Assembly: GCA_964058805.1 (NCBI GenBank)
Contig: CAXKVV010000539.1
Coordinates: 1-38,588 of the forward strand
Reading direction: 5' to 3'
Length of the DNA: 38,588 nucleotides
Origin: Schoenoplectus triqueter
Lineage: Eukaryota > Streptophyta > Magnoliopsida > Poales > Cyperaceae
Below, in pieces: positions 1 to 9,068 of this stretch (the stretch's first letter is position 1; every line of letters starts with the position of its first letter). Made by a program: the position numbers and the translations under genes. The notes under the pieces were generated by a model that was not told where the DNA came from, did not search any database, and saw nothing but the letters and a program-made list of their open reading frames with translations.

Positions 1-1666
1 GTGCTCCAGCTCACCGACATGAGGTGACTCAGGATTGTCAGAGATTACTGGTGTGGGGTCAGAGAGTGACATACGGCGAAGAGAGACAGAGTGGTGGGAA
101 GTGAAATTATCACTTGGGGGATGAGAAAGAAGATTGCGGAACTCATCCTCCAGGCGGGACATGGCAAGCTGAATGGATGACTCAGCACGAACCCGGTATG
201 AGGTCGGGAGTGATTCCTCAGAAGAAAGAGAGATTAAGTCATCAACCGCTGCAAGGTACTGTGCTGCCTCTTCGGAGGACTCAAAGAGGGAGGAGACTGA
301 GTTTACTGAGGAATCCCACATGAGTATCTATATCAGGAAAAACACAAAATAATGAATGCATATGCAGATAATGCATCAGCTATTTGAAAATTATATCCAC
401 AGTGCGGACTTGGGACGGTGCCCCATACTACTATGACAGTGTTTAAATGACATCATAAATATATTTAATTTTTGTGCAATTATTCCCATTACTCTATGTA
501 AAAGGCTCTTGCTGTGGGAGTTCTAATTATAACAAAGGGTGAAGGAACAACCACAAGAGCCCAAGACTACACAAATGCACCTCCCTAACGGATCACATAT
601 TATTCAAACTCATTCCAAATTTTAGTGATTATGCTGTATGTCACCTGCAATGGTACAGGCTGATAGAGTAAATGTTGACCGGCAGCAAAAGAAGAAAGTG
701 GGAAATCTTGATCACCATGCAGTATAAGCTGATACTGGCATGTGTATATCAGTACAGATTTGCAGCATTGCGTTCAGTATTTGCAGTGGTAAATGGCATG
801 TTAAGTAGAAAAGAAGGACCCAAGCCTAGGAAATGGAAGTGGAAAAAAGACATTTGCTAACTTCAAAAGAGGATTTTTCATATGTCAATTTTACTTTGCA
901 GGAGTTTAACCAGAAATAACCTGAATGTTTTGCTTAAATTAGCATAAACAGCTAGACATAGCAACCATAAAGAAAAACTTTCTCAACACAAAGAAAAAAT
1001 GGATTGGGAAGGGGCAAACAGCCAAATGCTTGCATAAAGTTAAAAATAGGAACCATGATTTCTTCTTTATGGGTTAACGACAAAAAAGAATCCACATCAA
1101 AAATGGAAAACGAGATTACTGCTTCAGCTCTGACTTTATCACCGGAAATATCATCACTCCTCTCCCAAATTCAAGTGCATGCCTAATTCGTATGCAAACT
1201 CGTATATTACGTTGCAAAACATCCAGATAAAGGGGGCAAAAATAGGAACCCATTCCAGATAGACCCGCCATTAAAAAAAATACTAGAGTAACAAGGTATC
1301 TGACGAACTTACCAGTTTATCGGCCATTACAAGTTTAACACGATCCTCCTCCGAGATCCCATCTCTATCCACTCGTTGATCGTTGACCTCTTGCACGGTC
1401 GTCAGAGGTGACTGTTGATATCCCTTCGATGGCGATCCCGACCGCTCCTGCGTCGGATCTCCCCCGATCGTCGGAGTTCCCTCCCCGGAAGTACCCGGGC
1501 GATCATCTCCGGAGGCACGACCAGAGGCGGGAGGAAAGAGATCGGAGAAGCGATCGTCGAAGCCAGACAAGATCCTTATCATGTCATCCGCCGCGTTCTT
1601 CGAAGTAGCTAGTGTCCGTACGATGTGCTGTGCGGTTAATCGCACCTTCTCGTCCGCTGCGGCCAT
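1..1666 (-). CDS. EXO70: EXO70-family exocyst subunit, N-terminal part (partial, 2 exons)
   Basis: Subunit of the exocyst, the complex that tethers secretory vesicles to the plasma membrane. Exon 1 is 1666-1313 (118 codons, ATG at 1666-1664), the intron is 1312-328 (donor GTAAGT, acceptor ATATAG, phase 0), and exon 2 is 327-1, open to the window edge. The N-terminus has the plant EXO70 helix with TSKNAADDMIRILSGFDDRF. A low-complexity acidic, Ser/Pro-rich stretch follows (about residues 45-105). Across the splice junction comes ADKLILMWDS, then EEAAQYLAAVDDLISL and RAESSIQLAMSRLEDEFRNL, all EXO70 hallmarks. The C-terminal PF03081 rod lies outside the window. The N-terminus differs from the EXO70A type; I think it is nearest to the D or E subfamily, but that is from memory. 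The family assignment is confident, the subfamily is not. Confidence 0.9.
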
Positions 1667-1860
1667 TACTGTCGAGTGAGGTGAGGCACGATAATAGGCC
1701 GGGTGTTAGGGTTTGGTAGGAGTCTAGGAGAGTTAGAGAGATGATGACTTGAATTGAATCGAAAGGGGACGAAGGAAGAAGAGGAGAGCTGGAGACGGAG
1801 ACGGAGACTTAGGCGAGGACATCTGCGATCTGAATTTGTGATATTTTAATATTTTAAAGT
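1667..1860 (-). promoter_or_regulatory. EXO70 5' leader and proximal promoter with telo-box-like motif
   Basis: The region just upstream of the EXO70 ATG. Read on the minus strand, it has CCAAACCCTAAC at 1706-1717, a telo-box-like element common in promoters of growth-related plant genes. It also has a GA/CT-rich leader with three GGAGAC-type hexamers around 1790-1810. No convincing TATA box was seen. The transcription start is not determinable. Confidence 0.4.
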
Positions 1861-2215
1861 TTTTATCCTTTTTCTTTTTCTTTTTTTTCCTGGATGTGAA
1901 TGAATTAAAGAAGAAATCAACGAGTGAACAAACTTAATGTCCTCTCGCTTGACGTTTGATTTGATTTCTTTGACTTGACTGGCCTCGTCGACAAATATAT
2001 GATCGGGCAGAGTTATGACTTATGGGTTATGACATACGGTCAGTGACGAATGTAGAGGTTGCAATATTTGCGGGGAGATGAATTCTGAGTACATGTTTTT
2101 ATTTACGTATTTTTGTTAACTATATTTATTTATTTATTAAGACCACTCAAAGTGTTAACTAGTAAGGGTTGAAATTTTCTACAGATTCTTATAGAAAAAT
2201 ATAAAATTTTGTAAT

Positions 2216-2557
2216 GAGTGGGGATCACTTGACAATATTAACAATAGATTCTAGAATAAATACAAAAAATTAATTAATTTTTTTTATAGAAATGTTATTT
2301 TACTTATAAATTGATAGTACTTTAAATTTTATGTAATTTCATTATCATTTGATAGTTCATCAAAAACTGTTAATTTATAAGTGTTGCAAATTGTATAAAA
2401 TTTTGTTAATCTTTAATAAACTATCAAACAATAATGAAATTATATGAAATTTAAAACACTGTCAATCTATAAGTAAAATAACATATCTATAAAGTTTTTT
2501 CTATTTTTAAAATTTTTTGATATTTATTCTAGAGTCCATTGTCAAGTGAAACCCACA
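2216..2557. mobile_element. Mutator-like MITE, 342 bp, near-complete palindrome
   Basis: The two halves are imperfect inverted copies. The left end carries GTGGGGATCACTTGACAAT and the right end, reversed, GTGGGTTTCACTTGACAAT. The pairing continues inward through TTCTAGAATAAATA, TGTTATTTTACTTATA and AATTTCATTAT. The flanks are a perfect 10-bp direct repeat ATTTTGTAAT (2206-2215 and 2558-2567), the size of target duplication made by Mutator-like transposases. There is no coding capacity. Confidence 0.8.
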
Positions 2558-2771
2558 ATTTTGTAATTAACAACAGTATATTGTAATTGATAAATAAATA
2601 ATTACGATCAACAAATATGTGTCTGGAAAAGAGCAAAACAGATATGTCTGAACACGTAACGTTTTCCTTTCATTTTTATGATATTCAGTTGCATTTTATT
2701 TACTTTTACACACTGTTAATCTACTACAAACTTTTTATTTGTATTTTTGTCAATTTTCAAAATTTCATACA

Positions 2772-2776
<5 letters not shown>

Positions 2777-2804
<28 letters not shown>
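2777..2804. repeat. (TA)n microsatellite
   Basis: An uninterrupted AT dinucleotide run of about 13 units. The short open frame that crosses it is not a gene. Confidence 0.9.
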
Positions 2805-2806
<2 letters not shown>

Positions 2807-3560
2807 TACTAAATAATTTTTTTATTTGTTATTTTATAAAATAATAAACTTGAATTTTACAAGTTTCTTTTAAATTGTGTGTAGGATCCTAAGAAAATTT
2901 GAATAACAATTAAGCTGTATGCTGAAAGTAGTTGGAAAAAGTCTTGAAAGACTTAGAATCATATAATATAAAGTTATGATCAAAGGCGGATCTTAGAAGG
3001 GACCAACGCTCCGACCCCCCAATTTTTTTGAAAATTGGTGTACTTGTCAAAGATTTATAATATTTTATAGTGTATTTATGATAATTTTGTTATTTTAGCT
3101 CTTCCCCTCCAAATTTGAGATATAGTGTCTAATATGTATATAAATTATTTTAGTCCTCCGGACTTTGGGTTCAAGTTCCGCGACTGGTTATGATTTTTTA
3201 ACTTTGAGTTTATGTGATAAAATAGCACGGAAATATTTTCTGCGCATTAAAATATTATAATGATTCACCAATCGTTAGAACGGTTTACCTTTTCTACTAA
3301 AATATTTTCTAAGACAGAAAGTATACATTTTTATCAAAGGCCACTATTATTTGATGGTTGAAAATCGTTGAATGATTTGAGCCGTTACAACGATTCACCA
3401 AGATGTTATTACGATTCAGTACCAAAGACAGACTTGTCAAAGCTCAAAAACTATTGATCAACACAATTAAAATGTTATAACAATTAACGTTTCTTGGGGA
3501 CTGATAAATGTATTCTAGTAGTTTATAATGAAAATAAATTCCTAAGCGTTATAACGGTTT
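2805..3560. other. Non-coding stretch with degenerate repeat remnants
   Basis: No gene was seen. Around 2985-3030 and 3150-3190 there are segments such as GGGTTCAAGTTCCGCGACTGG that resemble decayed transposable-element ends or a tRNA-type B box. Between 3260 and 3560 variants of CGTTATAACGGTT / GATTCACCAA recur several times (about 3265-3290, 3385-3420, 3470-3490, 3545-3560), like the upstream part of an LTR. None could be assigned to a family. Confidence 0.3.
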
Positions 3561-3990
3561 AAAATCATTGGTAAGGACTTCCTGAGCTTAGAAGTTATCT
3601 GCCTAACTTTTGGTGTTCTATATAAGAGGACTCCTTCAAAATTGATTCTTATTTTTTAACTCCCACAATCTTAAACATATTCTTTAAGCAGTGAAAAAGA
3701 ATCCAAAGAACACTAAATTTTTTTTTCTTGCAAATAGAATTAAGAAACTTTAAGTTATTGAATCATAGTCAAATTCATAGCTAAAGACTTGTCATTTTGA
3801 GCTAGTGTGCTCTTCTTTTCTTAGAGCTTTTATGCTCACTTTTGTTGGAGTTTATTACTCATTTTTCTGAGTCTTCAACACACATTTCTTTTGTTCTTTG
3901 TTTGGCTTGTGTCTACTATTTTGCTAGTTGTGTAAAGAAGTCAAATCCATAATATTATTATAGACACTTTCATCATATTAGCAGACAACT
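3560..3990 (+). mobile_element. LTR-like remnant
   Basis: The sequence has an LTR promoter-like make-up: a TATA box in GTTCTATATAAGAGGACTCC near 3614-3634, then a T-rich leader with repeated short phrases and TTGTGTAAAGAAGTCAAATC near 3930. The style matches a segment read on the opposite strand at about 32240-32790. No partner LTR, primer-binding site or coding region is next to it, so it would be a solo or truncated LTR. Weak evidence. Confidence 0.3.
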
Positions 3991-4141
3991 TATTCGTTGA
4001 ATGGACCTTCTTAATTCTTAATTAAGTACTTTGTACATAGAAAAATAAAAGCACTGAAGGGTTGTTCAAATTTCTGATATAAAATAATTATAAAAGGAAT
4101 AAAATAAAGAATCTTGAAAAGATATGGCATAGACGCATATG

Positions 4142-4582
4142 TAGGGGAGTCAATGGGTCAGGTCGGGTCGGCTCATATTATTTTATTATTATTTTTTATC
4201 CGACCCGATTAAATTCGGGTTAAATTTTTTTGATCCATACCCGACCCGACGGGTCACGGGTCGACCCAATCTGACCCGTGTAAAATAATTAAATATTTAT
4301 TAATTATTTTATATAATTTTAAGTAATAAAATATTAATTAATTAATAATTAATCTTAATTAATGTATAATTAGTGTATATTTAAGGTTTAATTAGTACTA
4401 AATCATAAAATTACTTCAAAAAACATAATTAATCAGGTCGGGTCGGGTTGATCTAAATCTGATTTGGGTTAAAAAAATCAAAGCTATACCGAATCCATTT
4501 ATCTTCAGGTCATGTCGGGTCAGATCGGGTTTGAGTCGGGTCGGGTTAACCCGACGGATCGGATCAAAAATTGACACCCCTA
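4142..4582. mobile_element. hAT-like MITE rich in GGGTCGGGTC motifs, 441 bp
   Basis: The ends are short inverted repeats, TAGGGGAGTCAAT on the left and TAGGGGTGTCAAT as the reverse of the right end, a common hAT terminus in plants. The flanks CGCATATG (4134-4141) and CATATATG (4583-4590) match at 6 of 8 positions, consistent with an old 8-bp hAT target duplication. Subterminal regions hold many GGGTCGGGT / ACCCGACCC repeats around an AT-rich core. The open frame at 4416-4625 is an artefact of this repeat. Confidence 0.7.
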
Positions 4583-5450
4583 CATATATGGCAAGCCGTA
4601 CAGTGGCGTCACCAGATGGCTTCAATTTTATTGATGTATATATCGTTTGTTTTTTCTAATTTTCAAAGAAATAACAATATGTGAAACTGTACTTGCAAAG
4701 ATGCACAAGGCTTATTTTGTGAGGATGGGAAAGGTTGAATGACACAGATATTAGCAAGATGCAATGTCTAAAATCAGAACAACAAGAACATTAGGATGGA
4801 GCAAAAATTACTAATGGCTATAGAAAAGGAATGATCATGCCTACCTCTAGCAAACAACTTTGAGCTATTGCAGCTATTGAAGCAAACGTGATATCTTCAC
4901 GACTGTGAAGATAAAAATCAACCAACATTGAGAGCTTTACAGACTTCAACATTGAATTAAAACGAAAAGGTTACTTCATATACCACCACTTGAAACAAAT
5001 TAATTACACTAATATATTGATTTAAGCTTCATATAGATGTTTAAGAGTTTGTCCCCAGGTTCAAATACAAAACAAAAATTTAGAATTATTTCGTATCATG
5101 CCCCTTCTCTTGAAAATATTAAAAGAAAATAATAAAATAAAAATAATTTCTAAAGCATTATTTTGCACAACTAATATTCCATATCAGAGATCAAACATAA
5201 TAAATCATCATTTTATGAATTTAAATTTGAAGATTGCAAGGAAGCAACCAGGATCTAAGAGTAAAGAAAATATAAGCAAAAATTGACATTAATGGATAAG
5301 TTTACCTTAGATTGAAGATATTAAAGCCAAGACCAAGTATATCGATCCATTTTTTGGAATTATTGCAAGAAAAATAACATAAATTAGAGAATGTCAAAGG
5401 TATGATTTAATTGTATCAGACACAAATTAAATCAGTATAATAACCTAATC
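4583..5450. other. AT-rich intergenic DNA, nothing recognised
   Basis: Short open frames such as 5098-5286 are AT-rich and show no domain, composition bias or splice context suggesting a gene. Confidence 0.5.
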
Positions 5451-5498
5451 GGGTTTGGGTCGGACGGGTCAGGTCGGATGGATCGGGTAAGTTTGATT

Positions 5499-5636
5499 AG
5501 AGGTGGCAGAACCCGACCCGACCCGAAAAACCCGCCCGAACTTGAACCCGAACTGAATCCGACCCGACCTAATTTTTTAAGAAAGTCAAACTGATCCGAC
5601 CCGACCCGAACTCGACCCGACCCGACCCGACCCGAG
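5499..5636. repeat. CCCGA pentamer-rich repeat, probable hAT-type MITE end
   Basis: Starts with TAGAGGTGGCAGAACCCG, a typical hAT MITE terminus, and continues as degenerate (CCCGA)n. A near-perfect run of the pentamer lies at about 5591-5634. Immediately upstream (5450-5498) the same motif occurs on the other strand as GGGTCGGAC/GGGTCAGGTCGG. It abuts the large inverted repeat at 5637. No clear right end was found, so the element is truncated or was split by that repeat. Confidence 0.5.
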
Positions 5637-6915
5637 ACAGGGGATCAATGGACGTGATCACATACGTTTGATCAATCAAAAATAAATATTATCCGTCTAA
5701 TTGAGGGATAAAATGGGTATAATAAAAAATACCATGACAAAAAATGAACTCTCCAATTCTTAGATGCTTTATATAATAATATTGATATAGAAGATATAGA
5801 TGTGTGCTACTGTTTGGTTTGTGCTTTGGTAAATGTAAGATTGTTCATTGTATTTGTGTTTAGTAATCATATTTTATAGTTATCTAAATTTCTTATCTTA
5901 CATTCCATGTTAATTATTCTTGAATTTCTTAACTAAAGTAGGGATGTAAATGGATCAGATACGGTTAGATAGTGGTTGAAATTGATAAATTAAGAAATAT
6001 TATTGTAGAATTTTAAAGAAGATACGATATGTTAACGGAATTCGATTATGAAACTTACATCTACGAGTCTCGTCCTACAAACGGGATGCTACTTTATTGA
6101 TAAAAAATATTTTACAATTAAAAGTTTTAACTCCTTCACAACACAAACGTAAGAAGACTAAAAATAAACTAACAAAATAAAGAACAACAATGAGTACTCA
6201 AGGCTAAAAAAAGTAAGCTAAAAGCTAAAAGAAAAATTAAGTCAAAACTCAAAGATTTTGTCAAAACTCAAACAATTAAAAGTTTTAACTAAATAATTTT
6301 GAGTTTTGACTTAATTTTTCTTTTAGCTTTTAGCTTATTTTTTTTAGCCTTGAGTGCTCATTGTTGTTCTTTATTTTGTTAGTTTATTTTTAGTCTTCTT
6401 ACGTTTGTATTGTGAAGAAGTTAAAACTTTTAATTGTAAAATATTTTTTGTCAATAAAGTAGCATCCCGTTTGTAGGATGAGACTCGTTGATGTAAGTTT
6501 CATAACCGAATTCCGTTAACATATTGTATCTTCTTTAAAATTCTACAATAATATTTCTTAATTTATCAATTTCAACCACTATCTAACCGTATCTGATCCA
6601 TTTACATCCCTACTTTAGTTAAGAAATTCAAGAATAATTAACATGGAATGTAAGATAAGAAATTTAGATAACTATAAAATATGATTACTAAACACAAATA
6701 CAATGAACAATCTTACATTTACCAAAGCACAAACCAAACAGTAGCACACATCTATATCTTCTATATCTATATTATTATATAAAGTATCTAAGAATTGGAG
6801 AGTTCATTTTTTATCATGGTATTTTTTTATTATACCCATTTTATCCCTCAATTAGATGAATAATATTTATTTTTAATTGATCGAACATATGTGATCACGT
6901 CCATTGATCCCCTGT
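5637..6915. repeat. Large inverted repeat (fold-back): two ~617-bp arms, 44-bp loop
   Basis: The left arm (5637-6253) is the reverse complement of the right arm (6298-6915), with only scattered mismatches and almost no net indels. Paired coordinates sum to 12551-12552 from end to end: for example ACGGGATGCT at 6081-6090 against AGCATCCCGT at 6461-6470, and GTCAAAACTC at 6241-6250 against GAGTTTTGAC at 6301-6310. The loop (6254-6297) repeats CAATTAAAAGTTTTAACT from within the arm. The arms encode no recognisable protein and look TE-derived (TCAATAAAGTAGCATCC resembles an LTR polyadenylation region). The open frame at 6848-7048 lies partly in the right arm and is not a gene. A transcript through it would form a hairpin of more than 600 bp. 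Confidence 0.95.
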
Positions 6916-7290
6916 TTCCCTCCATTTCTTTCCCATATATACTATTATTTCCATAAAAACTAATGGTGATAATATATGTTAGAATAATTACTTTTTTGTC
7001 ATAAAAACTATGAATCATTAACTCATATTGTGCAAAAATCTCATCCAAAATTAAATATAGTTTTTATTATAGGTTTTCTCTATAATTTGATGAATTTATA
7101 ATTTAATATTAGATAAATGTAAATTTTTTTATCTTATAATATTTTAATGTTTAAATAAAAAAATCAGCTACAACGCACGAATATATAACTAATTATCATA
7201 TAAAGTAGCTAAGAAATGATCTATTTCTTGTCATGGTAATATATTTTTAAAATACTAAAAATACCCTAAATCGGATCGGGTGATATGTGT
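6916..7290. other. AT-rich intergenic DNA with a possible degenerate Helitron end
   Basis: CTACAACGCACGAATATATAACTAAT near 7170-7195 loosely resembles a Helitron 3' end (CTRR followed by T), but its hairpin has decayed. From about 7197, ATCATATAAAGTAGCTAAGAA with TGTCATGGTAATAT is a diverged third copy of a segment found in both arms of the large inverted repeat (about 6774-6830). Confidence 0.25.
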
Positions 7291-7486
7291 TAACTTTGCT
7301 TGATCACAGGTAGATTATCGCGTCTTAATTCCTCCTCCTCTTCGTTTTTTTCTGAGCAAAAAAATAGTCAATTGCGCTCTGTCGCTAACCTAAATTTCTT
7401 CCCGTCGTTTACCTATTTGGATTGTCTCCTCCCTACAATCTCCATCATCGTAGCCATGACCCCTTTCTGCCACGAACCCCTAAAAT

Positions 7487-7624
7487 ACGCTCAATATTGC
7501 CTCCGCTGCACTTGGGCTTCGCAAGAAAGACCGATACATTGATGGGTGGTTAGATCTCAGTCACGAGCAATTCCAGAGCTTCAAAACCTCTCCCTTAAAA
7601 GATAACCTTCTTTCCTTTCAGGAC
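7487..7624 (+). pseudogene. Possible orphan exon fragment of unknown gene
   Basis: One frame from 7511 reads LGLRKKDRYIDGWLDLSHEQ and then FQSFKTSPLKDNLLSFQD. It has a protein-like composition and ends at a good donor (ACT|GTGAGT at 7624/7625). A TAA closes the frame just upstream, at about 7478-7486, and there is no start codon. The family is not recognised. It could be the relic of a first or second exon of the disrupted gene that follows. Low confidence. Confidence 0.25.
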
Positions 7625-7813
7625 TGTGAGTTTCAATTATTTTTTGTTCTTGTGTTTCTAACTGCCTCCAAATTTTCTTTTAACTTTAAGCCCCTTTTTT
7701 ACTGATACTTTTGGGTTATTTACAAATTTCAGCAATAGAAGTGGGTTAACCAGTTGCCAAACTAATTCCTCTAAAGCACAGAGAGTTAACTTGATTTCAA
7801 AGTTTCATTCTTT

Positions 7814-8411
7814 ATGAAGAGCTCGATGAGACATTTCTATAAACAGATTATACAATTTGTAGAGAGTGGTCTAGACAAAAAAAAAAGGAGATTTCCAGTA
7901 TGATTAAACTGGATGAGAGGGGTACTTGGGGTGCGATTAGAGGGGGGACAAATTGATTGGATTTTTGATAGGCATGGGAGATTACCATGCCTTTTTATAT
8001 AGCACATAAGGAGAATCAATTTTAACGATGAGACATTTCTTAAAGAAGTTTATTCATTGTGTCAAAAGTCCATTCTAAAAGAGGAAAAGTCTATATCTGT
8101 AAGAGATGATAGTGCTTGTTTGAGAATTGAACAAAAAAGAGATAACATTTGATCAAGCATTTGGAGAGAGACATGATAATGGCAATATAATACCTTTGAA
8201 TCATGTACATGAAGAGGTGAGTTATAGTGATGAATGTTCTCCTGGGAAATTTGATATACCATGTGAGCAGAGTTATAATATACTAAAGAATAAAGAAAAT
8301 AGATTAGATTTGTCAAAGAGACATGTATCATTAAACAAGAAGCAAATAGAGGCTGCTTGCAAGGAAGATTCAATTCCTCTTATGATTGTAGCAAGATCGG
8401 GGAGTGGAAAG
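7814..8411 (+). pseudogene. SRS2/UvrD-like ATP-dependent DNA helicase pseudogene, N-terminal fragment
   Basis: The 3' part (about 8326-8411) reads SLNKKQIEAACKEDSIPLMI and continues VARSGSGK. That is the Q-motif/Walker A start of the plant SRS2-like SF1 helicase, whose usual motif is AGPGSGKTS. Here Gly-Pro is replaced by Arg-Ser, and the frame reaches a GT dinucleotide straight after the Lys. Upstream, a single frame from ATG 7814 gives protein-like sequence (FNDETFLKEVYSLCQKS) but carries TGA at 7901, TAG at 8000 and TGA at 8150. A frame change is needed to join it to the helicase segment. No later helicase motifs (DEFQD, motifs III-VI) follow. The gene is dead: truncated, with stops and a frameshift. 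The link between the upstream frame and the helicase is an inference. Confidence 0.55.
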
Positions 8412-9065
8412 GTGCTTGACCCTTTTGAATGTTTAAATGCTAAATCTTTTCTATATTCTACTTTTTATTGCTTTCGTGTGATTCTATTTTTTTTTATTCC
8501 ATGCATTGAAGACTTCTACCTTGGTTGGTCGCATGCAGACACTGCTCAGTGAGGTAATATTTTTAAAGTGTCCACTTTTATTATTTTGAATTTGAAAATT
8601 TTACATATTGCACAATTTTATAACTTGCACAATTTACATATTTTGATCTTTTACAACTACCGCAGCTTCAGAGATGAGAACGGATCACAAAATTGTCGAA
8701 TTTTCCATGTGAATTGAGATCGCTTAACTGATACTCTCTCTATCTCTCTTTTTCTTTCTAATTTTCATCCCTTCCATTATGCATATTCTCATTTTAGTAA
8801 TTTTTAACACATTTTTTTTTTCTGCAGTACATAGCCAACCCCAAACAAAAGTTCGGTGCCAAAGCTTACTCTCTTTTTTGGAGTCACTAAAAGTTTGTGT
8901 TTCTTTTATTGATTTACTGATTTATAAATTAATTTTGGATTTAAATTATTCATGTGCCATGATTGATCCAGTCTACTAATAATTTATGGTTTTGGTTAAA
9001 TATTAAATATATTCATTGCTTTGACTATTTGTGTAGGTGAATTTACAAGCAACTCTTAGTTCTGT
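8412..9065. other. Non-coding DNA between helicase relic and CACTA element
   Basis: AT-rich. Short pieces such as GCATGCAG|ACACTGCTCAGTGAG|GTAAT (about 8532-8555) have exon-like splice borders but are too short to identify. No gene was seen. Confidence 0.4.
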
Positions 9066-9068
9066 GAA

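Noticed and set aside
114..323. Plus-strand 69-codon frame
   Set aside because: Antisense of EXO70 exon 2, which reads as a clear EXO70 protein on the minus strand.
1408..1612. Plus-strand open frames over EXO70 exon 1
   Set aside because: They are antisense shadows of the GC-rich EXO70 coding exon on the minus strand.
3160..3200. tRNA gene suggested by GGGTTCAAGTTCCGCGACTGG
   Set aside because: No matching A box, acceptor stem or cloverleaf could be drawn; it looks like a repeat remnant.
5591..5636. CRISPR or satellite array from the CCCGA run
   Set aside because: It is a short degenerate pentamer run of the kind found in plant hAT MITEs, with no spacers and no large array.
8062..8373. 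Minus-strand 103-codon frame
   Set aside because: The plus strand of the same region reads as the helicase relic; the minus-strand product has no recognisable feature.
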